A stretch of 64,000 nt of DNA. Source: Limnospira fusiformis SAG 85.79. GTDB taxonomy: Bacteria > Cyanobacteriota > Cyanobacteriia > Cyanobacteriales > Microcoleaceae. Location: the NCBI RefSeq assembly GCF_012516315.1, contig NZ_CP051185.1:5151363-5215362 (forward strand), in the 5' to 3' direction. The position numbers and the translations under genes were made by a program. Positions within the stretch are counted from its first letter, which is position 1, and each line of letters starts with the position of its first letter. Below are positions 46,312 to 56,027 of this stretch, in pieces. Under the pieces are notes generated by a model that saw nothing but the letters and a program-made list of their open reading frames with translations, was not told where the DNA came from and ran no database searches.

Positions 46312-47390
46312 TTACGCGACATTTATCCGGCTATTGCCTGACAATGCGACGATAGCACTATTACCCGTTAAGGTAACAGAGGCGGTATCCCGCAAAGCTT
46401 TTAGAAAGATTCCAAAAGCACCGTTCCAGTCCCTGGGTAGAGTGAACCCGCACTCAGGACATCGGAACACTTTTGAGCCACCTAGCTGGGAATGCACATG
46501 ACCACAGTAAGTACAGGTTTTGCTGGTGTATTCTTCCGTCACATCTACAACTGTGGTTCCAGTTATTTCCCCTTGATGTCTCAGGGTCAGTTTGAATCGA
46601 TAATGCGCCCATGTCAGCATGGCGCGGGCAGTCTTAGACCTGATTAGACGCTTCACCTGACTGGCCATATCGGAAGTCTCGAAGGTGGGCAAAAAAATTA
46701 GGCTGTAGTTGTGAGTCAAGTAGTGAGCAATTTGTTTGTGGGCTTCATCAACTAGATTGCGGATTTTGGTTCTCATTCGTTGAGCCACTTGCCTCATCCG
46801 TCGCCTCCTTGAACGACAGGGTTCCTTGGCGATTCTGCTCATCAAATCATCCAAATGTTGACATAGCCTAGTAATGCGTCCTATATCCCCGGAGCCAAAT
46901 TCCAGAAACCCAGTTATGAAAGTTCGCACACCCGGGTCTAATGCAATTACGCCATTCGCTTCAGTTGGGGTAACGGCAACTGGTTCAGGGAAAATCGCAA
47001 ACCATCGACCTTAACTATGCCGACATCTCCTGACCAATGATGTCCCAGTAAGGCCAGCATTTTCTTTCCCTTGAAGTTGAGCCCGCCTCCGATTTCTGAG
47101 ACGACTTCTGCTTCGGGGTAGAGGGTGGATAGTGCGGCCACCTGTCGGTTGAGGTCGGACTGCTGGGCGCGGCTACTAACTCTGGCATAGATAACGACTT
47201 TGCGTTTGTCACTGCCTGATATGGCAGCAGTATATCACTCAACGTTGTATCGTCGTTGCCCAGCGGGGGTTCTGATGGTCTCGATTGAGCCATTTTCGTC
47301 CCATCTGCGGAGTGTTCTTTCATGGACTCCAAGGATTTGGGCCGCTTCCTTGGGTTTGACATATCTGGCAATAGGTTTATCCTCAACCCT
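46312..47390 (-). pseudogene. IS607-type relic: tnpA remnant fused by deletion to C-terminal tnpB
   Basis: Left-to-right on the minus strand: a TnpA serine-recombinase start with MerR-like helix-turn-helix (YVKPKEAAQILGVHERTLRRW), a TGA at 47235-47237, then the resolvase domain (VVIYARVSSRAQQSDLNRQ; EIGGGLNFKGKKMLALL). It stops there and passes, by deletion and a frameshift, into TnpB (RWFAIFPEPVAVTP, first RuvC Asp in VIALDPGVRTF, Glu in LPTFETSDM, zinc ribbon CTYCGH/CPECGF, last Asp in RDWNGAFG). The first half of TnpB is missing, so the guide-RNA-directed nuclease is dead. Confidence 0.85.
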
Positions 47391-47937
47391 TCTCGCTTAT
47401 TATACCGTATTGCCGTAAAATGTTAACCTAATTTGAGATTAAATCATGCTCTTCGTGTGAAGCTGTAATTTTGGCTTCTCCTGTTCTGGCGTTCCCTCAA
47501 ACATGAAACTGAGAACAAAAAAGGCTACCCAGATTTTAGCTTCTTCTTTGGTAATTGTAAATCGAACTGGGCTTTTTATCCACAACAAAACCGATTAATT
47601 TTATGGGTCATTCGTTTGGGGGAAATGTTAAAATTTTATAAAGGTTTTGTCAGGGGGTTGAGTCCTTTGGAGAAATTCTATAAAATAATAAGGTACAGCC
47701 CCAAAAAAATTCACCTATAAAATTGGGAGGTTTACCCGTTTAGCATCAACTACATAGCGCGATACAAAGGATTCAAAAAATACGGGCGTTGGCGTTCAAA
47801 CAACCGCAAACGTTAGCTTTGGGCTGTATTGTGGTGAAGTGATCATCATGATGAGAAAAGAGAGTTGATGTGACCGAAACCAATTCAAACTGGAGGTTGA
47901 CTAAAGAATTATTCACCCATTACTAGGAAGCGAAAAA
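47391..47937. other. Gene-free region upstream of the patatin cassette
   Basis: About 550 bases between the IS607 relic and the patatin cassette; presumably carries the cassette's promoter. AAGGAAGCG-like ribosome-binding sequence (CTAGGAAGCG) precedes ATG 47938. A weak hairpin lies near 47575. No other gene seen. Confidence 0.4.
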
Positions 47938-49953
47938 ATGAAGAAGCGGAAAAAAGGTAAAATTGCGATCGCCTGTCAAGGAGGGGGAAGCCACGCGGCA
48001 TTTACGGCGGGAGTTTTAAAGAGATTTCTGCAAAGTGATGTATGCGATCGCTATGAAATTGTGAGTTTAAGCGGCACCTCTGGCGGCGGTTTATGTAGTC
48101 TACTAGCTTGGTATGGTTTAGTCAAAAATCAACAGGAAACGGCGAGAGAACCCTATCACCAATTAATTGATTTTTGGGAAGATAACTCAGCCAACCATCT
48201 TTGGGAACAATACCTAAATTATTTAACGGTTCAATCCTGTAGATTTTACGATAAGGGGATTATTCCTAGCTACATTTCTAATCCCTATACCTGGGGAGGA
48301 GTTCAGGAATTTTGGCAATCTGTCACGCCGAGACGAGAATATTTAGACCTGAAGAAACTGCTGGAAAAGCACATCAATTTTTCGCAACTTCCTAGGCTGA
48401 TTAATAGTAGCAGTCCCCGATTATTTCTAGGTGCGGTTAATGTGATATCTGGGGAATCAAAAATCTTTGACTCTCGCCAAAACGAAATTGAAATTGATGC
48501 CATTCTCGCCTCGGCGGCTATTCCCACCCTATTCAAAGCTGTGGAAATTGGGGATGCTGCTTATTGGGATAGTTTATTTGCAGAAAATCCGCCAATTTTA
48601 TCCCTAGTAGATGAACAAATTATTCCCCCGGAACAATGGCCGGATGAATTATGGGTTATACAGGTCAACCCTCGCGCCTGTGACAGTATACCTAGGACTA
48701 CGCCAGAGATTTTAGATCGGCGAAATCAACTATCAGGGAATCTTTCTCTGTATCAAAGTTTAGAGTTGATCGAAAAAACTAATCGCTGGTTACAAAAGGG
48801 GTTTTTAAATGGAGATCTAGCGGGAATTAGTCCGGTGCAAGTTCGCCAGTTAGAAATTAAGCGATCGCATTTAGAAGGATTAGACTATGCCTCTAAATTT
48901 GACCGGCATCCTAGTTTAATTAACCACCTGATATCGGTGGGATTTGCACAGGCTGATTCTTTCGTAGAACCCTTGTTAAATGCCAGAGATTTAGAGGATA
49001 TACTTTACCCAGAAAGTCGGGTTAATATCAATTCAGATATTCCCGAATCTGACCCAGCGATTTTATGGCAAATTGGCACATCTTCCAAACGGCTAAAGGT
49101 TTCTCCCCAAGGTGTCTGGACTCCCGAATATAACTATTATATCGGTAGTGATGCTGACCCGATTAAATACCCTAGCTTACCGACAATTATAACTGCTCCT
49201 GATGCGGAAAAACCGCCGGGAGTGGCATCAACAGATTGCCTGAATATTCACTTCCGCCTGTATAGGGATTATCAGGAAGGGGAATTAACTTTATCTTACC
49301 ACCGCGATGGTTTGGGAGAGGATTGGTTATTCCTAGATGGTATCCTATTAATCCGCATTTGGGGTGCAGGAGAAAATCAGAAACGTCAAACTGAACTACA
49401 ACTTGGCAGCCTGAGTGAAGGTGAACATACGATAACTTTAACTACTGCTAAAGGTAAGGGTAAGCATCGTATTTATGAGTTCAAATTGGCGGCGGGTGTC
49501 TCATCGGCAACTGTGTCAGAAACTCCTGTATCTTTGGGGGGTGAAACTTCCCAGAAGACGGTAACCAGTCAGCCATTGCTGGCGGAACTTCCCGACAGTT
49601 TAGATGGTTTAAATTTTGCCGTCACTACTTCCGAGGATAGGTCAAAATTGTGCCTGGAAGTAACCAATAGTTATCTGAATGCAGATGTTCTGGATTTTCG
49701 GGTAGTTGCAGCGGAGGTAATTAGTTCGCCAGGTGAAAGTGTGCAAGTTTTGGAAGAGGGAGAATTTCTCTCTCTGGGAAACCTACCCGCTAAGGATAGT
49801 GAACCATCTAAGCTGACGGGAGAAATTATCCTAGATGCTGAAGATGAACCGGCTAAAATAGAAACGGTGAAAATACAATACTCTGGTCGGGTTTCGGTGA
49901 GTGGTCGAGGTCGCGATCGCTTAAAGTTGATGGTAAATAAGGGAGATCATTAA
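47938..49953 (+). CDS. Patatin-like phospholipase with beta-rich C-terminal extension (cassette gene 1)
   Basis: 671 residues. Patatin domain, about 1-340: oxyanion loop CQGGGSHAAFTAG (residues 14-26), nucleophile elbow LSGTSGGGL, and the catalytic-Asp site AYWDSLFAENPP (Asp-Ser where the family usually has Asp-Gly). About 360-510 is a beta-rich region (LNIHFRLYRDYQEGELTL, LFLDGILLIRIWG), and 545-671 an Ig-like part (KLCLEVTNSYLNADVLDFRV). Patatin enzymes cleave acyl esters of membrane lipids. No signal peptide. The patatin part is paralogous to the gene at 51047. Confidence 0.85.
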   Translation: MKKRKKGKIAIACQGGGSHAAFTAGVLKRFLQSDVCDRYEIVSLSGTSGGGLCSLLAWYGLVKNQQETAREPYHQLIDFWEDNSANHLWEQYLNYLTVQSCRFYDKGIIPSYISNPYTWGGVQEFWQSVTPRREYLDLKKLLEKHINFSQLPRLINSSSPRLFLGAVNVISGESKIFDSRQNEIEIDAILASAAIPTLFKAVEIGDAAYWDSLFAENPPILSLVDEQIIPPEQWPDELWVIQVNPRACDSIPRTTPEILDRRNQLSGNLSLYQSLELIEKTNRWLQKGFLNGDLAGISPVQVRQLEIKRSHLEGLDYASKFDRHPSLINHLISVGFAQADSFVEPLLNARDLEDILYPESRVNINSDIPESDPAILWQIGTSSKRLKVSPQGVWTPEYNYYIGSDADPIKYPSLPTIITAPDAEKPPGVASTDCLNIHFRLYRDYQEGELTLSYHRDGLGEDWLFLDGILLIRIWGAGENQKRQTELQLGSLSEGEHTITLTTAKGKGKHRIYEFKLAAGVSSATVSETPVSLGGETSQKTVTSQPLLAELPDSLDGLNFAVTTSEDRSKLCLEVTNSYLNADVLDFRVVAAEVISSPGESVQVLEEGEFLSLGNLPAKDSEPSKLTGEIILDAEDEPAKIETVKIQYSGRVSVSGRGRDRLKLMVNKGDH

Positions 49954-49994
49954 CCCTAAAATACCTGGTAAAATACCTCGAAGAGGATGGCGAT

Positions 49995-51008
49995 ATGAGT
50001 CAGAAAAATACAATCAATAAAGTTGACCTGGTGGTAATTATCGATACCCGTTCCCCACTGCGTGATGATGCTGATACTATCAGTAAGGTGGCGGAAGACG
50101 TGATCGAAAATGTCAGGGAAAGCTATCCCTGTGATTTGCAGATTACCTGGTTGGGAATAGAGGGAATTTGGCACGGAACCCCCTTTAGTCGTACCCTGCG
50201 TAATTATTTAATTAATGGTGGGGTAAATGAGTCCGAATTGACTGGGTTAAAGGTTACCCGTAGTAATGGAAGGAATGACCCGGCGCGGCGGGATGGCGCG
50301 GGAGCGATCGCCGATGTATGTAATCACTTTGACTGGCGTTTAGGCGCAAATAGGGCGATTTTTTATCTGGGAGAATTGGGGATTTCATCGGATAATGAAT
50401 CACTAAATTTAGACCAGTGGGAAAAAGCGATCGCCGCCGCTAAGTCTGCCGTGGTGACAGTTCATAGTTATCGACAATCTTCGGGAGATGATGTAGCCAT
50501 CAGCACACAAACGGGGGGATTATCATTTAGTCATCCCCTAGATAATCAGGGTTGGTCGTCGGCTTTATTATCGGTCGTAGCGGCGAGTTTTACGCCAGAA
50601 TCTTACCTAGAAATAGATAAGTATGCTCCCTCTTTTGAGTTGATTTGTTCTCAACCTAGCCTAGGTGCAAATCAGGTGGAAACTGCGGCGATCGCTGTTA
50701 CCAATAAGTACAGTAACATCACCTTTCGGGATGTGACCGTGTTCTTGTCCGCCGTCACCATTGATGAACGGACTCCTGTACCCAATTTACCTGACGAAAT
50801 TCCCCCCATTCTCTTACAGCCAAATACCCCGATTTATTTTGGCGATATCAACCCCTATAACCCAGATATTGAACCTGTCCCCACCACCACTATTCGCCCT
50901 ATTCAGATTGAAACCAGAGGCTCTGTAAGTGGGGAGTTTTGGCTAAATATTGACTACAGTTATTCCGCTGAATTTTCAGTCAACAAACAGGAAAAAATTG
51001 TAGTGTAA
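49995..51008 (+). CDS. vWA-like protein with Ig-like C-terminal domain (cassette gene 2)
   Basis: 337 residues. Residues 1-200 look like a von Willebrand A fold: VDLVVIIDTRSPLRDDAD, with the MIDAS pattern weakened (DTR for DxSxS), and a RAIFYLGELGIS strand. Residues 215-337 are beta-rich (AAIAVTNKYSNITFRDVTVF), similar in character to the C-terminus of the upstream patatin protein. Likely a protein-interaction adaptor. It lies 41 bases after the first patatin gene and 38 bases before the second, all on the plus strand. Confidence 0.72.
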   Translation: MSQKNTINKVDLVVIIDTRSPLRDDADTISKVAEDVIENVRESYPCDLQITWLGIEGIWHGTPFSRTLRNYLINGGVNESELTGLKVTRSNGRNDPARRDGAGAIADVCNHFDWRLGANRAIFYLGELGISSDNESLNLDQWEKAIAAAKSAVVTVHSYRQSSGDDVAISTQTGGLSFSHPLDNQGWSSALLSVVAASFTPESYLEIDKYAPSFELICSQPSLGANQVETAAIAVTNKYSNITFRDVTVFLSAVTIDERTPVPNLPDEIPPILLQPNTPIYFGDINPYNPDIEPVPTTTIRPIQIETRGSVSGEFWLNIDYSYSAEFSVNKQEKIVV

Positions 51009-51046
51009 AATCGACCAGCTTTTTGTAATTAATTGTAAGGTGTATT

Positions 51047-52096
51047 ATGAGCAAAAAAAATATTGCGATCGCTTGTCAAGGTGGCGGTAGTCATACAGCT
51101 TTTACTGCTGGTGTTCTCCATGACTTACTACTAGAGGGAGTTCACGAAGAATACAATATTACCGAATTAAGCGGCACTTCTGGCGGCGCGATCTGCGCTA
51201 CCGCAGTTTGGTATGGTTTACTCAAATATGCAGCCGGTTCAAAAGAACCCCCCTATAAATGGTTAGTCAAAATTTGGGAAGATAACTCTACTCAAAGTGT
51301 CTGGGAAAAAAGTTTAAATAACTTTGTCATTAACACAGTCCACTTGCAGGATTCTGGCATAATTCCCAGCTATCCCCCCAATCCTTATGCTAATCAATGG
51401 ATTGTGGATTTTCTCACCATGATATCTCCCCGCAAAGAGTATATTAACCTGCGAGAACTCCTAGAAAATCACATTGATTTTGATGAAATTAAAACCCTAG
51501 TGAATTCATCGAGTCCCACCCTATTGTTAGGTGCAGTCAATATTCTATCTGGTGATTTTAAAGCCTTTGATTCTCGCAAAGGGGAAATTATCGTAGAAGC
51601 CGTGATGGCTTCTGCTGCTATTCCTAATGTATTCCCAGCCGTTCATATTGGTCAAGATGCTTACTGGGATGGTCTATTTTCTAAAAATCCCCCAGTTACC
51701 GAATTTTTGACAGAAAATATGGTCAGAAGACCTGACGAGATTTGGATTATTCAAATTAACCCTAAAACCCGTGGTTCTGAACCCAAAACCGCCCAAGATA
51801 TCCTAGACCGACGCAATGAATTAGCCGGGAATCTGTCCCTGTATCAAGAAGTTAATTTCATTGAGTTAGTTAACAAGTGGATTCGGGCGGGAATTTTTGA
51901 GGGGACACCATTAGCTGATAAAATTAAACCCATTGATATTCGCTGGATCAGTATGAGTCATGACCTAGCCGAAGAACTTGATTATTCTTCTAAACTCAAC
52001 CGGGATGATGCTTTCATTCAGAAATTGATGAGTAATGGTCGCCAGCAAGCCGGACAGTTTTTGCGGATTCTGCGGGGTGTTCCACAACCAGCATAG
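51047..52096 (+). CDS. Patatin-like phospholipase, single domain (cassette gene 3)
   Basis: 349 residues. CQGGGSHTAFTAG oxyanion loop, ELSGTSGGAICA nucleophile elbow, and AYWDGLFSKNPP, which retains the canonical Asp-Gly. Aligns end to end with the first 345 residues of the protein at 47938 (IWEDNSTQSVWEKSLNNF; IPSYPPNPYA; SPRKEYINLRELLENHIDF; NSSSPTLLLGAVNILSG; DILDRRNELAGNLSLYQ), so the pair arose by duplication. Last gene of the three-gene unit. Confidence 0.86.
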   Translation: MSKKNIAIACQGGGSHTAFTAGVLHDLLLEGVHEEYNITELSGTSGGAICATAVWYGLLKYAAGSKEPPYKWLVKIWEDNSTQSVWEKSLNNFVINTVHLQDSGIIPSYPPNPYANQWIVDFLTMISPRKEYINLRELLENHIDFDEIKTLVNSSSPTLLLGAVNILSGDFKAFDSRKGEIIVEAVMASAAIPNVFPAVHIGQDAYWDGLFSKNPPVTEFLTENMVRRPDEIWIIQINPKTRGSEPKTAQDILDRRNELAGNLSLYQEVNFIELVNKWIRAGIFEGTPLADKIKPIDIRWISMSHDLAEELDYSSKLNRDDAFIQKLMSNGRQQAGQFLRILRGVPQPA

Positions 52097-52295
52097 AATC
52101 AGCACAAAAAATGATTAAGGGCTGGTGGGGAAGGGGATAGACTCCCCCCCTACCGCCCCCTAACAACTGTTTGGTAGTTGATACAGCCTGTTCAGAAATC
52201 ATCTGATCACCTCTCAAAGTCCCTCTCCATCTCTGGGATCCAGATTCAGGGTGAGGGCAATGTATTCAGCGACTGGTGAACAAGCTGTATGTAGC

Positions 52296-54206
52296 TTATT
52301 TGTTTAGAATAATCGCCATTTGCTTTTCAGGAAGAGGAGTATATTCCGAGACTAGGCGGCGGAACTCGTCCCCCTCAATGGTTTCCTTTTCTAGGAGAAC
52401 TTCTACCAACTGGTCTAGCAAAACTCGGTGTTGACGGATAAGGCGGCAGGCTTGATCATAACAGCGAAAGGCGATCGCTCTAATTTGATGATCAATCTTA
52501 GTCGCCACTTCCTCAGAATATTCCGATTGACTAGGAAAGCCTCGCCCCAAGAATACCTGTTCTCCGGGACTTTCCAAAGCCACCAATCCCAAATCAGACA
52601 TACCATAACGAGTCACCATTTCCCGCGCCAAATTACTGACCATCTGAATATCATTACTAGCGCCAATAGTCACCTCTGCTTCACCAAATACTTCCTGTTC
52701 AGCAGCCCTTCCCCCCAAAGCAATAGTAATTTGATCAATCAACCAAGCGCGGGTATACAGACCACTATCAACCATATCCTCATTAAACATCTGTTGAGCA
52801 AAACCGCCAATTCCTCCAGACCGGGGAATAATTGTCACCTTATTAAGAGGATCAGAATTTTTCAACAGAGTCATCAGCAAAGCGTGTCCCACCTCATGAT
52901 AAGCAATCAGTCGCTTTTTCTTGCTGTCGAGAAGGGGAGTTAAAGCCAAACCAATAGTAATGCGGTCAATAGCATCATCAATTTCTAAGAGGGTAATCGC
53001 TTCCTTGCGTCGTCTAGCCGTTAAAATCGCCGCTTCATTAAGTAAATTAGCCAGATCCGCCCCTGCTAATCCTGGTGTTCTGCGGGCGATCGCCTCTAGG
53101 GAAACATCATCAGCCAGCTTTTTATTGCGCGCATGAACCTGTAAAATCCCTAAACGGCCATTGTAACCAGGTAAATCAACAATCACCTGTCGGTCAAACC
53201 GTCCCGGACGCAATAGGGCTGTATCCAACACATCAGGGCGATTAGTGGCTGCAATCACAATAATTCCCGGATTACCCTCAAATCCATCCATTTCCGTCAG
53301 TAATTGGTTAAGGGTCTGTTCCCGTTCATCATTACCGCCGCCAATTCCCGCCCCCCGTTGGCGACCGACAGCATCAATTTCATCAATAAAAATCAGACAG
53401 GGGGAATTATCCTTAGCCTTTTTAAAAAGATCCCGCACCCGGGATGCACCGACCCCCACAAACATCTCCACAAATTCCGAACCAGAAATGCTGAAAAACG
53501 GAACCCCCGCTTCCCCCGCTACAGCCTTAGCTAACAGGGTTTTCCCAGTTCCCGGAGGTCCCACCAATAGCACCCCCCTAGGAATTTTCGCACCAATGGC
53601 GGTAAACTTTTCCGGGGATTTTAGGAATGTGACCACCTCTTGCAATTCTTCCTTAGCTTCTTCAATACCAGCCACATCATCAAACAGAATCCCGGTTTTC
53701 GCTTCCATTTGGAACCTAGCCTTAGATTTACCAAAATTCATCGCATTTCCCGAAGACTGGGAAGACCGCCGCAGAATCATCAGCAGAAATGCTAAGACCG
53801 CCACAATCACCAAAACATTGACCACTAAACCCATAGCCACGCTATTGTCTGCCGAAGGTCTTACCTCATAGTCTACCGGGTTTGCCCGCAGCGCGGCCAT
53901 CAGTTCCGGGTTATGGTCAAATAGTGCCACATACCTAATCTGTTGTCCGTTGGCTTCGTCTGTGAATGTGACTTTAGCAAGTTGTCGTGATGGGTCTTCT
54001 TGAATTCTGATGACCTGTCCCGCTTCGATTTTCTGCAACAAGTCTGTATAACTCATCGACCCAGAATCACGATTAGCCAAAGCTGGAGTCCCCAAAAGGA
54101 TACTTTGGGAAATCACCCAACCTCCCAAAATCCGCCACAAATGCTTTTTGGACATGGCTGATGATTTAACTGGTTGTCCCAATCTGTTGATCCAGGAACT
54201 TTTCAT
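52296..54206 (-). CDS. ftsH: ATP-dependent zinc metalloprotease FtsH
   Basis: About 636 residues from ATG 54206 ([14 protein letters not shown]); ATG 54251 would add 15 residues. Membrane-anchored AAA protease that degrades damaged membrane proteins, including photosystem II subunits in cyanobacteria. N-terminal and second hydrophobic segments ([37 protein letters not shown]), Walker [14 protein letters not shown], Walker [16 protein letters not shown] ([14 protein letters not shown]), and the zinc site [10 protein letters not shown]. All key residues present. Confidence 0.96.
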   Translation of the reverse strand: MKSSWINRLGQPVKSSAMSKKHLWRILGGWVISQSILLGTPALANRDSGSMSYTDLLQKIEAGQVIRIQEDPSRQLAKVTFTDEANGQQIRYVALFDHNPELMAALRANPVDYEVRPSADNSVAMGLVVNVLVIVAVLAFLLMILRRSSQSSGNAMNFGKSKARFQMEAKTGILFDDVAGIEEAKEELQEVVTFLKSPEKFTAIGAKIPRGVLLVGPPGTGKTLLAKAVAGEAGVPFFSISGSEFVEMFVGVGASRVRDLFKKAKDNSPCLIFIDEIDAVGRQRGAGIGGGNDEREQTLNQLLTEMDGFEGNPGIIVIAATNRPDVLDTALLRPGRFDRQVIVDLPGYNGRLGILQVHARNKKLADDVSLEAIARRTPGLAGADLANLLNEAAILTARRRKEAITLLEIDDAIDRITIGLALTPLLDSKKKRLIAYHEVGHALLMTLLKNSDPLNKVTIIPRSGGIGGFAQQMFNEDMVDSGLYTRAWLIDQITIALGGRAAEQEVFGEAEVTIGASNDIQMVSNLAREMVTRYGMSDLGLVALESPGEQVFLGRGFPSQSEYSEEVATKIDHQIRAIAFRCYDQACRLIRQHRVLLDQLVEVLLEKETIEGDEFRRLVSEYTPLPEKQMAIILNK

Positions 54207-54455
54207 ATTCACATTTACCTTTGCTGTTGCTGTATCTTTGAATCTAACCATTACTGTATAGTTTAGCCTGAGATTATGTTAGCTGCCCCCCACCTCAGCC
54301 ATGATTAGGGGGAAAGTCATCGGGTTGGAGGTTGTTCTCTCCCCTGTCCTCACACCAGCCGGCAACTTGGGGCTTTGTCTGGTATTCTTATCGGTTTCGG
54401 AAAACCATCCTATAATTGAAATATATTTTTTGGGACTCAGACAGGAGAAATTTAG

Positions 54456-55925
54456 ATGATTAATGGCGTAATCATGCAATACTTCCATTGGTACATCGAT
54501 CCCGATTTGATTTTATGGAATCAACTTAAAGAAAACGCCCAAGAATTAGTCGATGCTGGTATTACCGCCCTCTGGCTTCCCCCAGCTTATAAAGGGAAGA
54601 AAGGTAAATCTGATGTGGGCTATGGTGTTTATGATTTGTATGATCTGGGGGAGTTTGATCAACAGGGAACTGTCAGAACCAAATATGGCAATCATCAACA
54701 GTATTTAGATGCTATTCATGCCGCCCAAAGTGCCGGGATTCAGGTTTACGCTGATGTGGTGGTTAATCATCGCATGGGGGCTGATGAAACTGAGGTGGTT
54801 AAAGCTACTCCTTTTGCTATGAATAATCGGATTCATCCGATTGGGGAAATGCGAGAGATTAAAGCCTATACTCATTTTACTTTTCCCGGTCGTCAAGGCA
54901 AACATTCTGATTTTCAATGGCATTGGTGGCATTTTGATGCGGTTGATTATGATGATTTTACTAAAGATTCCTCGAATATTTATCTTTTGGAAGGTAAGGT
55001 TTTTGATGATTATGTGTCGTTGGAAAAGGGGAATTTTAACTATTTAATGGGTTGTGATCTCGATTTCCAAAGTCGAGAAGTTAGGGACGAAATCACTAAC
55101 TGGGCTAAATGGTATCTTGATACTACGGGGGTTAATGGTTTCCGCCTTGATGCCATTAAACATATTTCGGCTTGGTTCTTCCCAGAATGGATAGAAACCC
55201 TAGAAAATCACGTCGGTAAAGACTTGTTTATGGTAGGGAAATATTGGTATAATGACATTGATACTCTACATTGGTATGTAGATACGGTGGGGGGTCGAAT
55301 GTCTGTGTTTGATGTTCCCCTACACTATAAGTTTTATTATGCCAGTAAGTCGGGGGGTAACTTCGACATGAGAACTATTCTCGATCGCACTTTTATACAG
55401 GAACGCCCCATTAATGCGGTCACCTTTGTAGAAAATCATGATTCTCAACCTTTACAAGCCTTAGAAGCACCCGTTGAACCTTGGTTTAAACCGTTGGCTT
55501 ATGCGATTATTCTGCTGCGACGAGAAGGTTATCCCTGTATTTTCTATGCTGACTATTATGGCGCAGAATACGAAGATTATGGCAAAGATGGTAACAGTTA
55601 TAAAATTGTTTTACCCTCCCACCGTTGGATAATTGATAAGTTATTATATGCGCGACATCATTACTCCTACGGGGAACAATACGATTACTTCGACAACTAC
55701 AATGTCATCGGTTGGACTCGTTTAGGTGATGAAGAACACCCCCAAGGTATGGCTGTGATTATGAGTGATAACATTCCTGGTCAAAAATGGATGGAAGTTG
55801 GTAAACCTAATGCTAAGTTTATTGACCTGACAGAACACATCAAAGAACCTGTTTATACCAATGAATGGGGATGGGGTCACTTTTCCTGTGACGGGGGTTC
55901 TGTATCTGTTTGGGTACAGGAATAA
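54456..55925 (+). CDS. GH13 (subfamily 5-like) alpha-amylase with a catalytic Glu-to-Lys substitution
   Basis: 489 residues, cytoplasmic form without signal peptide, matching Bacillus liquefying alpha-amylase along its length (VMQYFHWYIDPDLILWNQLK, GYGVYDLYDLGEF, DVVVNHRMGADE, SVFDVPLHYKF). Catalytic nucleophile Asp232 is in GFRLDAIKH and the transition-state Asp329 in FVENHDSQP. The general acid/base position, E in the family's VxEYW, reads Lys262 (VGKYW, codon AAA at 55239). The protein should therefore have little or no hydrolytic activity unless rescued. Start ATG 54456, preceded by AGGAGA. Confidence 0.93.
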   Translation: MINGVIMQYFHWYIDPDLILWNQLKENAQELVDAGITALWLPPAYKGKKGKSDVGYGVYDLYDLGEFDQQGTVRTKYGNHQQYLDAIHAAQSAGIQVYADVVVNHRMGADETEVVKATPFAMNNRIHPIGEMREIKAYTHFTFPGRQGKHSDFQWHWWHFDAVDYDDFTKDSSNIYLLEGKVFDDYVSLEKGNFNYLMGCDLDFQSREVRDEITNWAKWYLDTTGVNGFRLDAIKHISAWFFPEWIETLENHVGKDLFMVGKYWYNDIDTLHWYVDTVGGRMSVFDVPLHYKFYYASKSGGNFDMRTILDRTFIQERPINAVTFVENHDSQPLQALEAPVEPWFKPLAYAIILLRREGYPCIFYADYYGAEYEDYGKDGNSYKIVLPSHRWIIDKLLYARHHYSYGEQYDYFDNYNVIGWTRLGDEEHPQGMAVIMSDNIPGQKWMEVGKPNAKFIDLTEHIKEPVYTNEWGWGHFSCDGGSVSVWVQE

Positions 55926-55966
55926 AAATCACTGATTTCTGATGACTTAAATTAACTGGAAAACCG

Positions 55967-56006
55967 CCGCCAGGATATTTGGTCACCCTCCATATAGTCC
56001 TGGCGG
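55967..56006. terminator. Strong hairpin between the alpha-amylase and the coiled-coil gene
   Basis: CCGCCAGGA (55967-55975) pairs perfectly with TCCTGGCGG (55998-56006) across a 22-base loop, between two convergent genes; it can serve both. No T run follows in either direction. Confidence 0.6.
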
Positions 56007-56027
56007 ATGCTACAATCAGATGATGGG

